This document shows, in pieces, positions 18,500-27,300 of a stretch of 64,000 nt of DNA. The translations under genes and the position numbers were made by a program. The stretch comes from Halonotius sp046719765. Its GTDB lineage: Archaea; Halobacteriota; Halobacteria; Halobacteriales; Haloferacaceae. The DNA lies in NCBI RefSeq assembly GCF_046719765.1, contig NZ_JABEBY010000003.1:62001-126000 (forward strand), in the 5' to 3' direction. The notes beneath the pieces were generated by a model. That model did not search any database, was not told where the DNA came from, and worked only from the letters and a program-made list of their open reading frames with translations. Numbering within the stretch: the stretch's first letter is position 1; every line of letters begins with the position of its first letter.

Positions 18500-19009
18500 T
18501 TACCAACACTCCCGGTGGACGGCGTCGCCGGCGTCGGGCAGCACCGGGCCGGCAACGACGACCCGATCGCTGCCGCGCTCGAAGACTGTCGGCGACGGAC
18601 AGACCATGTCGGCGTCCCGAAGTTCGCCGAACCGTTCCGCACTCGTTGCGTAGACGACCGCGCGCACGCCGGCGTGATACAGCCCGCCGGCACACATCGG
18701 ACACGGCTCGGTCGAGGTGTACAACACGAGCTCTTCGGGACGCTCAAAGTCGGCGGCCGCCCGGCGGGCAAGCGTGAGTTCCGGATGAGTAGCCACGTCG
18801 GTTTCGGTGACAACGGCGTTTTTCGCCTCGGCGACGACGGTATCGTCCTGGACGAGCACCGAGCCAAATGGTTCGTCGCCGCGGTCGGCCGCCTCGCGGG
18901 CCAGCGTCAGCGCGCGGCGGATGTGGGCCTCATGGTCGAAGTCGGTAAACGGTGGCCCGGGGGTCGTCGCATCGAGATCGCTCGGATCGGCGACACGGAT
19001 GACGGACAT
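18500..19009 (-). CDS. Cytidine/deoxycytidylate-deaminase-family nucleoside deaminase
   Basis: A 169-residue zinc deaminase of the CDA/guanine deaminase/TadA superfamily. The active site is THPELTLARR (His75, Glu77) and EPCPMCAGGLYHAGV (Cys103, Cys106), with the zinc bound by His and two Cys. HPE in place of HAE and the overall length resemble guanine deaminase-like and TadA-like enzymes; the base substrate cannot be fixed from sequence. The start at 19009 (MSVIRVADPSDL) is the first sensible ATG. The long open frame upstream (to 19858) lies antisense to the phosphoribosyltransferase gene. Confidence 0.9.
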   Translation of the reverse strand: MSVIRVADPSDLDATTPGPPFTDFDHEAHIRRALTLAREAADRGDEPFGSVLVQDDTVVAEAKNAVVTETDVATHPELTLARRAAADFERPEELVLYTSTEPCPMCAGGLYHAGVRAVVYATSAERFGELRDADMVCPSPTVFERGSDRVVVAGPVLPDAGDAVHRECW

Positions 19010-19037
19010 GCCAGGACAGACGACGGCGACAGCAATG

Positions 19038-19101
19038 GACGTTTGGGGATCGCTGAACACCTCCTGTGAGGAGACGTTTGGGAACCGCTGAACACCGCCT
19101 G
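19038..19101. repeat. Imperfect 29-bp direct repeat between divergent promoters
   Basis: Two copies (19038-19066 and 19073-19101, period 35 bp) match at 26 of 29 positions; both start GACGTTTGGG and contain CGCTGAACACC. An inverted repeat CTCCT-GTG-AGGAG (19061-19073) bridges them. The pair sits between the divergent deaminase (start 19009) and phosphoribosyltransferase (start 19151) genes, so it could be a pair of regulator sites. Confidence 0.5.
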
Positions 19102-19150
19102 CTGGGCTCACGAGTGTTTTATGTACCATGGCGGCCCACGCCGAGACGAG

Positions 19151-19855
19151 ATGAGCGGCCCCCCAGCGGACTTCGATTGTACGATCACGAACTGGGAGTA
19201 CATCTACGGGCTGTGTCGGGACGTGAGCACCGCGGTGAAGACGGCCGACTTCGAGCCGGATGTCGTCGTCGCCCTCGCCCGCGGCGGCTGGTTCGCCGGC
19301 CGGTGTCTCTGTGATTTCCTCGGGCTCGACGACCTGACGAGCCTGAAGATGGAACACTACGTCGGCGCGGCCGAGAAGGGCGCGGACGCGGAGATCCGCT
19401 ACCCGCTCCCGGAGGGCAGCGTCGCCGACAAGGACGTGCTCATCATCGACGACATCGCCGACACCGGTGGCTCGATCAGCCGCGCCTACGAGTACGTGAC
19501 CGATCGCGACGTTGGCGAGGTTCGCACCGCAACCCTCCAGCTGCTGGATACCAGTGAATTCGAACCCGATTTCGTCGGCGAACACCTCGCCGAGTGGACG
19601 TGGGTTGTCTACCCCTGGAACTTCATCGAGGATATGGTCGATCTGATCAGCGGTGTGATGGCCGACGCCGACGGCGAGACGTTCACCAGCGAGGAGATCC
19701 GGGCGGAACTCGCCGCTGTCCACGGGATCGACCGAATCGAAATGGAGATCGCCCAGCCCGACCGTCTCGATGAGGTGCTCGACGAGATGGTTCGTCGTGA
19801 CGTGATCGAGTCGGTCGGCGATGACGAATGGATGCTCGTCAACGACGAGGCGTGA
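19151..19855 (+). CDS. Phosphoribosyltransferase (COG2236-like, probably purine salvage)
   Basis: A 234-residue type I phosphoribosyltransferase. The PRPP-binding motif is VLIIDDIADTGGSI (about residues 97-110), and the upstream ALARGGWFAGRCLCDFLGL matches the PPi-binding loop of the Hpt/Gpt group. A C-terminal extension (about 180-234, helical with EEIRAELAAVHGIDRIEME) may be a small wHTH or oligomerisation domain. ATG 19151 is chosen over 19121, because a TATA-like TTTTATGT at about 19114-19121 would give an almost leaderless message from 19151. It probably converts a free purine base and PRPP to a nucleotide; the exact base is unknown. Confidence 0.88.
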   Translation: MSGPPADFDCTITNWEYIYGLCRDVSTAVKTADFEPDVVVALARGGWFAGRCLCDFLGLDDLTSLKMEHYVGAAEKGADAEIRYPLPEGSVADKDVLIIDDIADTGGSISRAYEYVTDRDVGEVRTATLQLLDTSEFEPDFVGEHLAEWTWVVYPWNFIEDMVDLISGVMADADGETFTSEEIRAELAAVHGIDRIEMEIAQPDRLDEVLDEMVRRDVIESVGDDEWMLVNDEA

Positions 19856-19924
19856 CAAACGACGGGGATTCCCATGTTCGACGACAACCGCGACCGCTTA
19901 GTGAGTTGAGGGTGAGTCACAGCT

Positions 19925-20302
19925 ATGGACGAAACGTCGCTGCCGACTGGCTGGCAGTGTTGGCACGAGGAGCGCGATCGGGTGATCCTCGCCTACCGGC
20001 CGGATGTCTTCGACTCGAAGGCGTTTCCCGCACCGTGCTTGCCGACGATCTACGTGACCAGCGGCTCGCCGCGGCGGCGACCCGGCGGCACCTCCACCGA
20101 CCGCTGGCAGGTAACACTCTTCTTGGAGCCCGAGATCGAGGCTGCCAGCGAGAGCTACGCGGATCGGGCGGCCGCGATCGACGGCGCGATCAACCACGCC
20201 GGGCGGTTTGCCGCCGGCGAGATCGATTACAGAGCCCTGTATCAGGTGCCGCGAGAGGCCTACTTCGACCGACTCGATGAGCTGGTCGGCGAAAGCGGAT
20301 AG
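19925..20302 (+). CDS. Uncharacterised haloarchaeal protein (DUF5820-like)
   Basis: A 125-residue soluble acidic protein with no catalytic motif I recognise. It opens MDETSLPTGWQCWHEERDRV and has a beta-rich N-terminal half and a helical C-terminus. I associate it with the haloarchaeal DUF5820 family, with moderate certainty. It lies between the phosphoribosyltransferase and UPF0179 genes, all on the plus strand. Confidence 0.7.
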   Translation: MDETSLPTGWQCWHEERDRVILAYRPDVFDSKAFPAPCLPTIYVTSGSPRRRPGGTSTDRWQVTLFLEPEIEAASESYADRAAAIDGAINHAGRFAAGEIDYRALYQVPREAYFDRLDELVGESG

Positions 20303-20351
20303 CGGTCGATCGAGGGGAACGGTAATCTGGCTGGATCCTATAGGGACAGCC

Positions 20352-20798
20352 ATGACAACCGTCACGCTGATCGGCGACCGCCTCGCCGAGGAGGGCCGGG
20401 AGTTCGTTTACGGGGGTGAAGCAGCGGGCTGTGAGGGCTGTCCCTACCGGAGCCAGTGTCTCAATCTTACCGAGGGGCGTCGCTACCGCGTGACCGCGAT
20501 CCGCGACAACGCGCAACTGCTTGATTGTGCCATGCACGACAACGGGGTACGCGCCGTCGAGGTCGAACCCGCACCGGTACGCGCCAACGTCGCCTCCCGA
20601 GGGGCGTATGCGGGCAGCAAAGCCGAACTGGAGGGCCCCTGTCCGTACACCGAATGTCCGAGCCACGAGTTCTGCGTCCCTGACGGTGCCGACTTCGAGA
20701 CGGAGTATCGCATCGCCGAGGTGATCGGGGAGCCACCACACGACTACTGTGAACTCGACCGTGAGCTTACGCTCGTCGAGTTCGAGGCCGAGGATTAA
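20352..20798 (+). CDS. UPF0179 family protein
   Basis: A 148-residue Cys-rich protein that matches archaeal UPF0179. Paired cysteines occur in GCEGCPYRSQCLNL (residues about 24-37) and in PCPYTECPSHEFC (about 98-110), with a single Cys near the end (DYCELDREL), suggesting bound metal or an Fe-S cluster. The function is unknown. ATG 20352 is chosen because the family begins MTTVTLIG. Its TAA overlaps the TAA of the convergent gene in a shared TTAA at 20795-20798. Confidence 0.85.
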   Translation: MTTVTLIGDRLAEEGREFVYGGEAAGCEGCPYRSQCLNLTEGRRYRVTAIRDNAQLLDCAMHDNGVRAVEVEPAPVRANVASRGAYAGSKAELEGPCPYTECPSHEFCVPDGADFETEYRIAEVIGEPPHDYCELDRELTLVEFEAED

Positions 20799-21613
20799 TC
20801 CGCGTTCCACTCGGCGACCGTCCCGACCCGCTCGGAGCGGTAGCCAAAGATGTCGGCGTAGCCATAGGGAGAAAGCAACACCGGGTAGAAATCCGACTCG
20901 GCGTGGATGGCTTCGCCGTCGACAGCGGCGAAGGCGGTGCCCGCGGACACGAGGTCGAAGTTCTCGACGAACACCTCATACTCCGTCCCCTCGGCTTTCG
21001 GGATCGGCCCCTCGACCCGAAAGACAGGGATGGTCTCGGGGTCAGGCACCGAAAGCCGATCCATCGCATCAGCAAGCGGGAGCACCCCTGTTGCCGCCAA
21101 GAATGCCCGAACGAGTTCGTAGCCGTTTTTCGCGGCGTCGTCGGTGCCCTGAAGCCCGCATTCGACCTCGATGACGTTTGGGTATTTGATCAGCCGGCCA
21201 TCGGTGTTGTCGTCGGTCTCGGTGATGACCGACACCGGAAGCTGCGGGACGATTTCGCGGGCGACCGTGTCGACGGCTTTGACCGCCCCGATCGGGTCGG
21301 CATACGACTGCGTTGAGTGTAACGCGAGCGTGGTGCAGTCTTCGATCTCAGCCAGTAGGTCGGCTGCGAGTCGGCGTTCGTGGGCGTCGGCAGCCGGATC
21401 GCCAGGAAAGACACGGTTGAGATCGGCCTCAAGATACCGCTGGCCGGCTTCGAGGGCTTCCTCGTTGGCAATGATCAGCTTGACCGGTCGCTGCACGGTC
21501 GGTTCCTCGGCAAGCAATCGTTTGATCGCCAGCGGGCCACAGGGCTCATCGCCGTGGATCCCGCCGATGACCGCGACCTCGGGAGTCCCCTCACCGAGCT
21601 CGTACACCTTCAT
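20795..21613 (-). CDS. Succinylglutamate desuccinylase/aspartoacylase-like zinc carboxypeptidase (M14 fold)
   Basis: A 272-residue enzyme of the AstE/ASPA family. The zinc site is formed by GGIHGDEPCGP (His and Glu at residues about 19-22) with a later His in LALHSTQSYADP. The substrate-binding block YLEADLNRVFPGDP and the catalytic Glu in VIEVECGLQGT also match. It would release an amino acid from an N-acyl or amide substrate; the substrate is undetermined. ATG 21613 (MKVYELGEGTPEV) is the family start. Confidence 0.88.
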   Translation of the reverse strand: MKVYELGEGTPEVAVIGGIHGDEPCGPLAIKRLLAEEPTVQRPVKLIIANEEALEAGQRYLEADLNRVFPGDPAADAHERRLAADLLAEIEDCTTLALHSTQSYADPIGAVKAVDTVAREIVPQLPVSVITETDDNTDGRLIKYPNVIEVECGLQGTDDAAKNGYELVRAFLAATGVLPLADAMDRLSVPDPETIPVFRVEGPIPKAEGTEYEVFVENFDLVSAGTAFAAVDGEAIHAESDFYPVLLSPYGYADIFGYRSERVGTVAEWNAD

Positions 21614-21676
21614 TGGCGGTATCACGCCACCGAGCTATTTTATTTCCCCGATATCCGAGAGCCAGCGATCGGTAGA

Positions 21677-22159
21677 TTACTCCAGTTCCTCGGCGTAGGC
21701 GTAGTCAGCCGGGTAGGCAGTCGAACGCTCGCCGTCGACGGTGAGCTGCCAACCCTCAACGAGCGCTGGCTCCCTTTGAGCCGCGTTGATCGTCGCTCGG
21801 ATGTCGTCGACAGCGACGCCGTAGAAATCATCGGGAACGCCATGGAGGTACTGATCGGCCGTGCGAAACAACGACCGCATCCCCTCGTCGTCCTCGAAAT
21901 CGACGTGTTTGTAGACGCCGGCGGCGACCTGCACCATCCCGTGGAGAAACGCGCTTTCGGTGGTGCCACTGCCGTAGTTGTACCACTCGTCCTCAAAGCA
22001 GTCGTGGGATTCGTGGTACGCCCCGTCGTTGAAGAGCCGAATCCCGTGTTCGACCGCCCGGCGGAGGGTGGCGTGTTCCCACTGCCGATCCGGTTGTCGC
22101 CAGCCGGTGGGGTTGCCGAGCGGCGGGGCAACACCTGGATCGCGGGTGTGATCGTCCAT
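21677..22159 (-). CDS. DUF309 family protein
   Basis: A 160-residue all-helical protein with the DUF309 signature LFNDGAYHESHDCFEDEW followed by FLHGMVQVAAGVYKH. These are the conserved H-x-x-H/E residues of a predicted metal-dependent family of unknown function. It is probably a single-gene unit: the aspartoacylase-like gene begins 63 bp downstream on the same strand, and the tRNA-Leu diverges upstream. Confidence 0.88.
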   Translation of the reverse strand: MDDHTRDPGVAPPLGNPTGWRQPDRQWEHATLRRAVEHGIRLFNDGAYHESHDCFEDEWYNYGSGTTESAFLHGMVQVAAGVYKHVDFEDDEGMRSLFRTADQYLHGVPDDFYGVAVDDIRATINAAQREPALVEGWQLTVDGERSTAYPADYAYAEELE

Positions 22160-22248
22160 ACTGCTGCTTTGCGGCCGACTGACAAAGGCGTGGCTGCTGG
22201 AGAAAACCGACGCGTTAAACAGGGCCGCGCTGGTACTGTCGCTCGCGT

Positions 22249-22332
22249 GCGAGGGTAGCCAAGCCGGGAAACGGCGGCGGACTCAAGATCCGCTCCTGTA
22301 GAGGTCCGTGGGTTCAAATCCCTCCCCTCGCA
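22249..22332 (+). tRNA. tRNA-Leu (anticodon CAA)
   Basis: The 84-nt gene folds as a class II tRNA. The acceptor arms are GCGAGGG / CCCTCGC with discriminator A22332. The D arm is GCC...GGC, and the anticodon stem GCGGA / TCCGC closes the 7-nt loop CTCAAGA with anticodon CAA (reads UUG). A long variable arm and the T loop TTCAAAT follow. The T stem has one U-U mismatch. CCA is not encoded. An archaeal box A-like GTTAAAC lies at 22214-22220, about 29 bp upstream. The last 28 bp are repeated at 22461-22487. Confidence 0.93.
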
Positions 22333-22487
22333 TGTCTGCCGCGAGCATCACGCGAGCGGCTGACTGCGCAACGGGAGGATTTGAATCAGGGAGCGCGGGC
22401 GTGGCGCAACGCGCCACGCTGGCGAACGGGTGCTTCACGCCCGTGAGCGCGTCAGCGCGACCGTGGTTCAAATCCCTCCCCTCGCAT
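22306..22487 (+). repeat. Duplicated tRNA-Leu 3' end flanking a hairpin-rich remnant (att-like)
   Basis: The 3' end of the tRNA gene plus one base (22306-22333) recurs at 22461-22487 with a single-base deletion; the last 23 bp are identical. The 127 bp between holds a perfect 9-bp-stem hairpin (GCGTGGCGC-AAC-GCGCCACGC, 22399-22419). A second hairpin region (22422-22448, ACGGG...CCCGT) resembles the repeats at 46.49 and 48.44 kb. A partial T-arm-like sequence in inverted orientation is also present (AGGATTTGAATC, about 22376-22387). No integrase is present. It looks like a scar of integration or of tRNA-associated repeat insertion. Confidence 0.65.
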
Positions 22488-22624
22488 CGCCGGGGTCACA
22501 CCCGTGATGCGGAAGACCGCTCTTGGAGCGTTCTTCCCTCGCAAAACTTCTCGTCGCGCCCACCCGCCGAGCCACAGCACCGGCGAAGTGTCGGATATAA
22601 CTGTCTTGGCACCCAACAGTCAGT

Positions 22625-23581
22625 ATGTCATTTCGTAAACTTCTCGCTGGTACCGCAATCAGTGGCGGGGGCCTCGCCGGGGTCAATCGCTGGCTCCAGT
22701 CGACCGCAACCGACCTCCAGCCGCCGCTCAACGGCGACCACAACACCTACCGCTGGCGCGGGATGGATATTACCTACACCGAGGCCGGCGACCACGACGA
22801 CCCGGATCTCATCTTGCTGCACGGGATCAACGCCGCCGGCTCAAGCGGGGAGTTCCGGGCTGTCTTCGATGCCCTCGCCGACGACTACCACATCATCGCA
22901 CCCGACCTCCCCGGCTTCGGCTGCTCGGATCGCCCGCCGTTGCGGTACTCCGCGACCCTCTATACGGAGTTTGTCGGCGACTTTCTCGCTGAGTATGACG
23001 AACCGGCCGTGATCGCCTCGTCGTTGTCGGCGGCCTACACGCTGGACGCACTCACGAGTGACACGGATCTCGCGGTTCGTGAGTTGCTGTTGATCTGTCC
23101 GACCGCGATTGCCGGCCCAGAGCCTCCGAAAGAATGGATCCGAGAGTTGTTCCGACTGCCACTTGTTGGGACTGGACTGTTCAATCTCGTCGCCTCGAAA
23201 CCTTCGATCCGGTATTTCAACGCCGACCACGGCTACTACGACATGGCGGCGGTGTCGGACGACTGGCTGGCCTACGAGTGGCAGACGACCCACCAGCCGG
23301 ATGCCAAATTTGCGCCGGCGTCGTTCATCAGCGGTTTTCTCAACGCCGATCTCGATCTCGCCGACGCTGTCGCTTCCCTCGATACCGAACCAACGATCCT
23401 CTGGGGTCGTGAGGCCGAGATCACCCCGCTGTCACAGGGCCGAGAGCTGGCGGCCGAGGCGGACGTGCCGCTTGTTGTCTTTGATCGCAGCAAACTGCTA
23501 CCGCACGTCGAATTTCCGGCGGAGTTCACCACACTCGTCGCCGACCAGTTTTCCGAGGCTGCTGACCGAACCGACTACTGA
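22625..23581 (+). CDS. Alpha/beta-hydrolase fold protein
   Basis: A 318-residue alpha/beta hydrolase. The oxyanion strand LILLHGINAAGSSGEF and the block IIAPDLPGFGCSDRPP are canonical. The nucleophile elbow reads VIASSLSAAYTL, i.e. S-x-S-x-A instead of G-x-S-x-G. The later acid is probably in VVFDRSK and the catalytic His in LLPHVEFP. The N-terminus (FRKLLAGTAISGGGLAGVNRWL) is weakly hydrophobic and may associate with membrane. A TATA-like GGATATAAC at about 22592-22600 precedes it. The substrate is unknown. Confidence 0.88.
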   Translation: MSFRKLLAGTAISGGGLAGVNRWLQSTATDLQPPLNGDHNTYRWRGMDITYTEAGDHDDPDLILLHGINAAGSSGEFRAVFDALADDYHIIAPDLPGFGCSDRPPLRYSATLYTEFVGDFLAEYDEPAVIASSLSAAYTLDALTSDTDLAVRELLLICPTAIAGPEPPKEWIRELFRLPLVGTGLFNLVASKPSIRYFNADHGYYDMAAVSDDWLAYEWQTTHQPDAKFAPASFISGFLNADLDLADAVASLDTEPTILWGREAEITPLSQGRELAAEADVPLVVFDRSKLLPHVEFPAEFTTLVADQFSEAADRTDY

Positions 23582-23859
23582 TCGAGCTGCTCGGCCAGCA
23601 GTTGTTCGGCGTGGGGCTTGTTGTTCGCAAGCTCCCACCGGATTTGGGTTGGCTCGCCGACTGTGTCGGCTTCAGCAGTCTCGTGGAAGTTCGTTCCCTC
23701 ACCGTAAGCCAGCAACTCTCGCAGCTCGTCGGGTAACGCCCCGATCCCGAAGCCGATCGTGTTGCCGTCGGCGTCGCCAACCTCATAGAGCGCGTACCGA
23801 TCCGGCGCGTTGGGAACGATCGACCGGTCAAGCTCGCGCCACTGTTTGCGGAGGCTCAT
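23575..23859 (-). CDS. Small uncharacterised haloarchaeal protein
   Basis: A 94-residue acidic protein (MSLRKQWRELDRSIVPNAPD, then YALYEVGDADGNTIGFGIG). The central beta-hairpin pattern recalls small GIY-YIG-like or DUF7508-type haloarchaeal proteins, but I cannot assign a function. Its start overlaps the upstream gene's stop as ATGA (23856-23859), so the two are co-translated. Its stop overlaps the convergent hydrolase stop by 7 bp. Confidence 0.7.
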   Translation of the reverse strand: MSLRKQWRELDRSIVPNAPDRYALYEVGDADGNTIGFGIGALPDELRELLAYGEGTNFHETAEADTVGEPTQIRWELANNKPHAEQLLAEQLDQ

Positions 23860-24299
23860 CTATCCAGCTCCGAGTCAGGAACGAACTCGTAGCTCTCCTC
23901 GCCCCAATCGTCTTCAACGAAAACAAAGACGCGTCCGCGAGCAGTTTCCGGGTCGGCTTCGATCGTCGTTCTGTGGTCGCCGGTTCGGCGTACCGTCACA
24001 CCCGGGAAGACTTCCTCTGTGTCGCCGTCGTCTAAGAGAATCCGGCCGACGCCGGTGTCTTCAAGGATCTCATCGTGGGTTTTGAGATCGTTGACGTAGA
24101 GCATGACACCCTCTGTTTCAGTTGGGTCAGTGACAAGGAGATGCGTTTCTTTCCCTGGGTTCGTTGTGAGCGAGCCACTGACCTTTGTTGGGGCTCCCCG
24201 GTACATCGTCGTTCGGCCATCGGCGTAGGTGACGACGACGCCTTCCGGCCGGAGTTCGACGCCGAGTGTTCGGGGAGCAACGTCGCTGTGGACTGGCAT
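23856..24299 (-). CDS. Uncharacterised haloarchaeal protein (DUF5796-like)
   Basis: A 147-residue soluble protein, mostly beta (VTYADGRTTMYRGAPTKVSG, and LLVTDPTETEGVMLYVNDL), which I associate with haloarchaeal DUF5796. It is the first gene of a two-gene unit with the 94-residue protein. On the minus strand TTTTATTTAG (about 24322-24331) lies about 25 bp upstream of the ATG, giving a leaderless transcript. Confidence 0.7.
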   Translation of the reverse strand: MPVHSDVAPRTLGVELRPEGVVVTYADGRTTMYRGAPTKVSGSLTTNPGKETHLLVTDPTETEGVMLYVNDLKTHDEILEDTGVGRILLDDGDTEEVFPGVTVRRTGDHRTTIEADPETARGRVFVFVEDDWGEESYEFVPDSELDR

Positions 24300-24346
24300 T
24301 GTATTACTGTATAGGCTCTAAATAAAAAAGGTCGCTACTTGGAAGA

Positions 24347-27300
24347 CTACGTCCAGTATCCGAGGATGTGGATCGCACCGGTCACAGCAGTTGCGACGGC
24401 TACATCGCGGCTGCGGATGCCGATGAGACTGAAGAGACCATTTCCGTCGTTACCCCCATCATTGTTGTTGCCGTTGTCATCTGTAGCTTCGTTGTTGTTT
24501 GGCTGTCCAATTTCGCTCGGATTTGATGTCGTTGCGTTTTCATTGCTAGTGATTACAGTTCCACTTTCAGGTTCCGCGACTGTAAGCTGGCCAGTCGCCG
24601 CATCATCTTCCGTACTAACGGTATATGTGTATTCTCCGACCGGAAGTGTGACAAATTTCTCTGAAAGATCAAGGGTGGTTGTCTGATTACTTTGCAAGAT
24701 AGCAAACTCTTGGGTGATATTTTCACCGTCAATACTGAAGGTAATCGCTTTTCGTGCCGGAATACTTCCGTTGTTTCTGATTGTTGCAGAGATCGAATCA
24801 AGCGAGGCCCTCTGTTCAACGGTTGTCGTATTGGTGAGCGATTCGATTTCAAATGTCGCTGGGTTTTCGATATCATCGACAACTTCGACACCACGTTTGT
24901 CGATGACACGGTTCTCGACGAGCCGACCGCTTGTGTAGAATTCAATCTCGACACGCTGTCCAGGTTCAAGCTCCGAGAAGTCGGCCTCAGCAGTAAATCG
25001 ACCATCCTCATCTATTTCGACATCTTCGACTGTAACCAATTGTTGATTTGGTCGCTGGCTTTCGATAAGTTGCAGAGTTACATCTGATCCTGGCGCAATG
25101 TTCGTACTTCCAAGAATTTGACCGTCAGATACCTGTGGAACGATAAGATCACCATCGGGCATCTGTCGGTCATATCTAACAGAGGGTTCCTGATAGAAGA
25201 AGGACGTATTAGCTACGACAGTGGTATCGCTATCGCCGAAGTATGGGTAATGTTCAATACCATCTTCTTCAGGAACAGCTGGATCGAACGTTTCCGGCTT
25301 TTGGCCTTTAATCAAAGAGTAATCTTTGTAAGCGTAGCTTTCGCCCGGTGGCGACTCATAAGCGATTTCGAACTCAAGCAGGTCACCATCTTCAGGACGA
25401 CCGGTGAAGGGATCGGATCCGCGAGTGTCAATTATCATGTAGAAACCACCGATTTCTGGCTCCGTTCCGATTCGGCTCTCGTTTTCCCACTGGTCTGCGG
25501 TGTCATCTGGAAGGACGTAGAGATCGCTACTGGCACTGTTGGCAAACTGCAATCCGGTACCAGGATGGTTAGGATCATCTAGTATTCGGTCTTTCAATTC
25601 GATTCGAACACCTTCAGGGTCTTCTCGGAGTGTGGCGAAATTGTTGTTCGAAATATCACCCGGCTGCTCGGCTGAAACCTCAATACCCTCATTGACGGCC
25701 GGATTTGTGTGCTCAACGACAGACCCGAACATACCGCTAGTTTGCACCTCAACAAGGAGCCGGTCTCCCTCAGTAATCGTGTCACGCTCACTCGCCTGAT
25801 CAAGTAGTGATCCGATATCTGCCTGTGTGAGTGTTCGTGATTCCGGATCTGAGCTAAATCGATCGATAGTGTTGGCTGGGGCTGGGGGAAGAACGTACGT
25901 GTTCACGTCTTTGACCTCAGGCTGTGTGAGAACAATATTTGACCGATCAACCGGATGACGGAGGTCGGGAATCACACCATCCCGAATCATCACAGTTCCG
26001 CTCCCACCCGCAACAAGACGATACCGATCGGCTTGTAACGGCGCATGTCTTGGTGATAGACCAACTCTCTCTCTAAACTCAGCGAGGGAGGTTGCAACTT
26101 CATTGCCATTCCCGTTCTCAAAAGAGACATCCTCAAACACGGTTCCGCTCAGGTCATTGTTTACGTCGTCACTCGCGTTGAAATCGTGTGCGTAGCTAGT
26201 AATCTGGGTTGACTGATCACTACCACTGGGGAAGTAAACTTGTCTGCCAGCAGGCGGATCAGTACCAACAAGACGCGTATTTACAGTGAACGTCGCTTGA
26301 TCAGTTCCCTGGACATGGAGTATATCGAGATAATTCTGTAGGTTTCCTTCATCGGCATCACGATCACCGCCAATCAGAATGTAGGCCTCGTCAAGGTCAC
26401 CCTCTGGTGGGGCCGTCAACGAAAGCTCAATTTGGACGAAGTCACCTGCTGGAGAACGGTACTCGTCTTCGGAGAACTCCCCGTCTTCGCTGTTGAACAC
26501 GTTTGCAACGTTGATTGACCCGGTCGCCTGGCGTCTGGGCGTCGCAAGCCTGATCGTATACTGTGCATCATCTACCGAGCTACGGTCAGGCATCTCAAAT
26601 GAGAATTCCCTGGTGCTATCACTATTTTCGGGAACAGGGATGCTTTGTTCATAAATTGTTTCTCCATCTCCGGCCACGTCAAGAGAGAGCGTATCAAAAC
26701 GGTGTGTACCTGAATAGGTGTAGTTGACAGTCACCGTGTCATCAGATTGGGCCAATTCTGGCGTTACTGAATTAATTTCGAGCACGTTACCGGTGAACAG
26801 ATTCGGATCGTTGAGTGTGGCGGTCGTCTCGCGTCTGGGCGTTGCAAGCCTGATGCTGTACTCCTCGGTAAGTGTGGTACCCTCAGGCATGTCGAATGAA
26901 ACCTGTCCGGGAGACGCATCAACAGAGACATTTTGCGTGTAGATGGCTTCCCCGCCGTCGGTTAGAGCGAGCGAAATTGTGTCGAAGTCATCATTCGCAT
27001 ACGTGTAGTCGACAGTGACAGTCTCGCCCGATTGGGCCGTTCGTGGGGTCACAGAATCAATGCGAAGTACATTGTGTGTGAGATTGAGATTGAAATCATT
27101 GATTTTGGTGTCATCCGATTGGAATTTTACAGTGTCATCTACAGGCTGAAATGTTTCCGCTTCGACCGTAACCGTTCGGCTGCCTCCCGGAGCTTGGATA
27201 CTGTAGTTTCCATCAGGCCCCGTCTGATCAGTTATAGCACCGTTAGTTAACCCAGTCCACTCGCTAGGATCAACAGCGACAGAGACAGTCGCACCCTGGA

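Noticed and set aside
22249..22624. Prophage or integrated plasmid at tRNA-Leu
   Set aside because: The interval between the duplicated tRNA ends is 127 bp and carries no integrase, replication or structural gene; only a scar is supportable.
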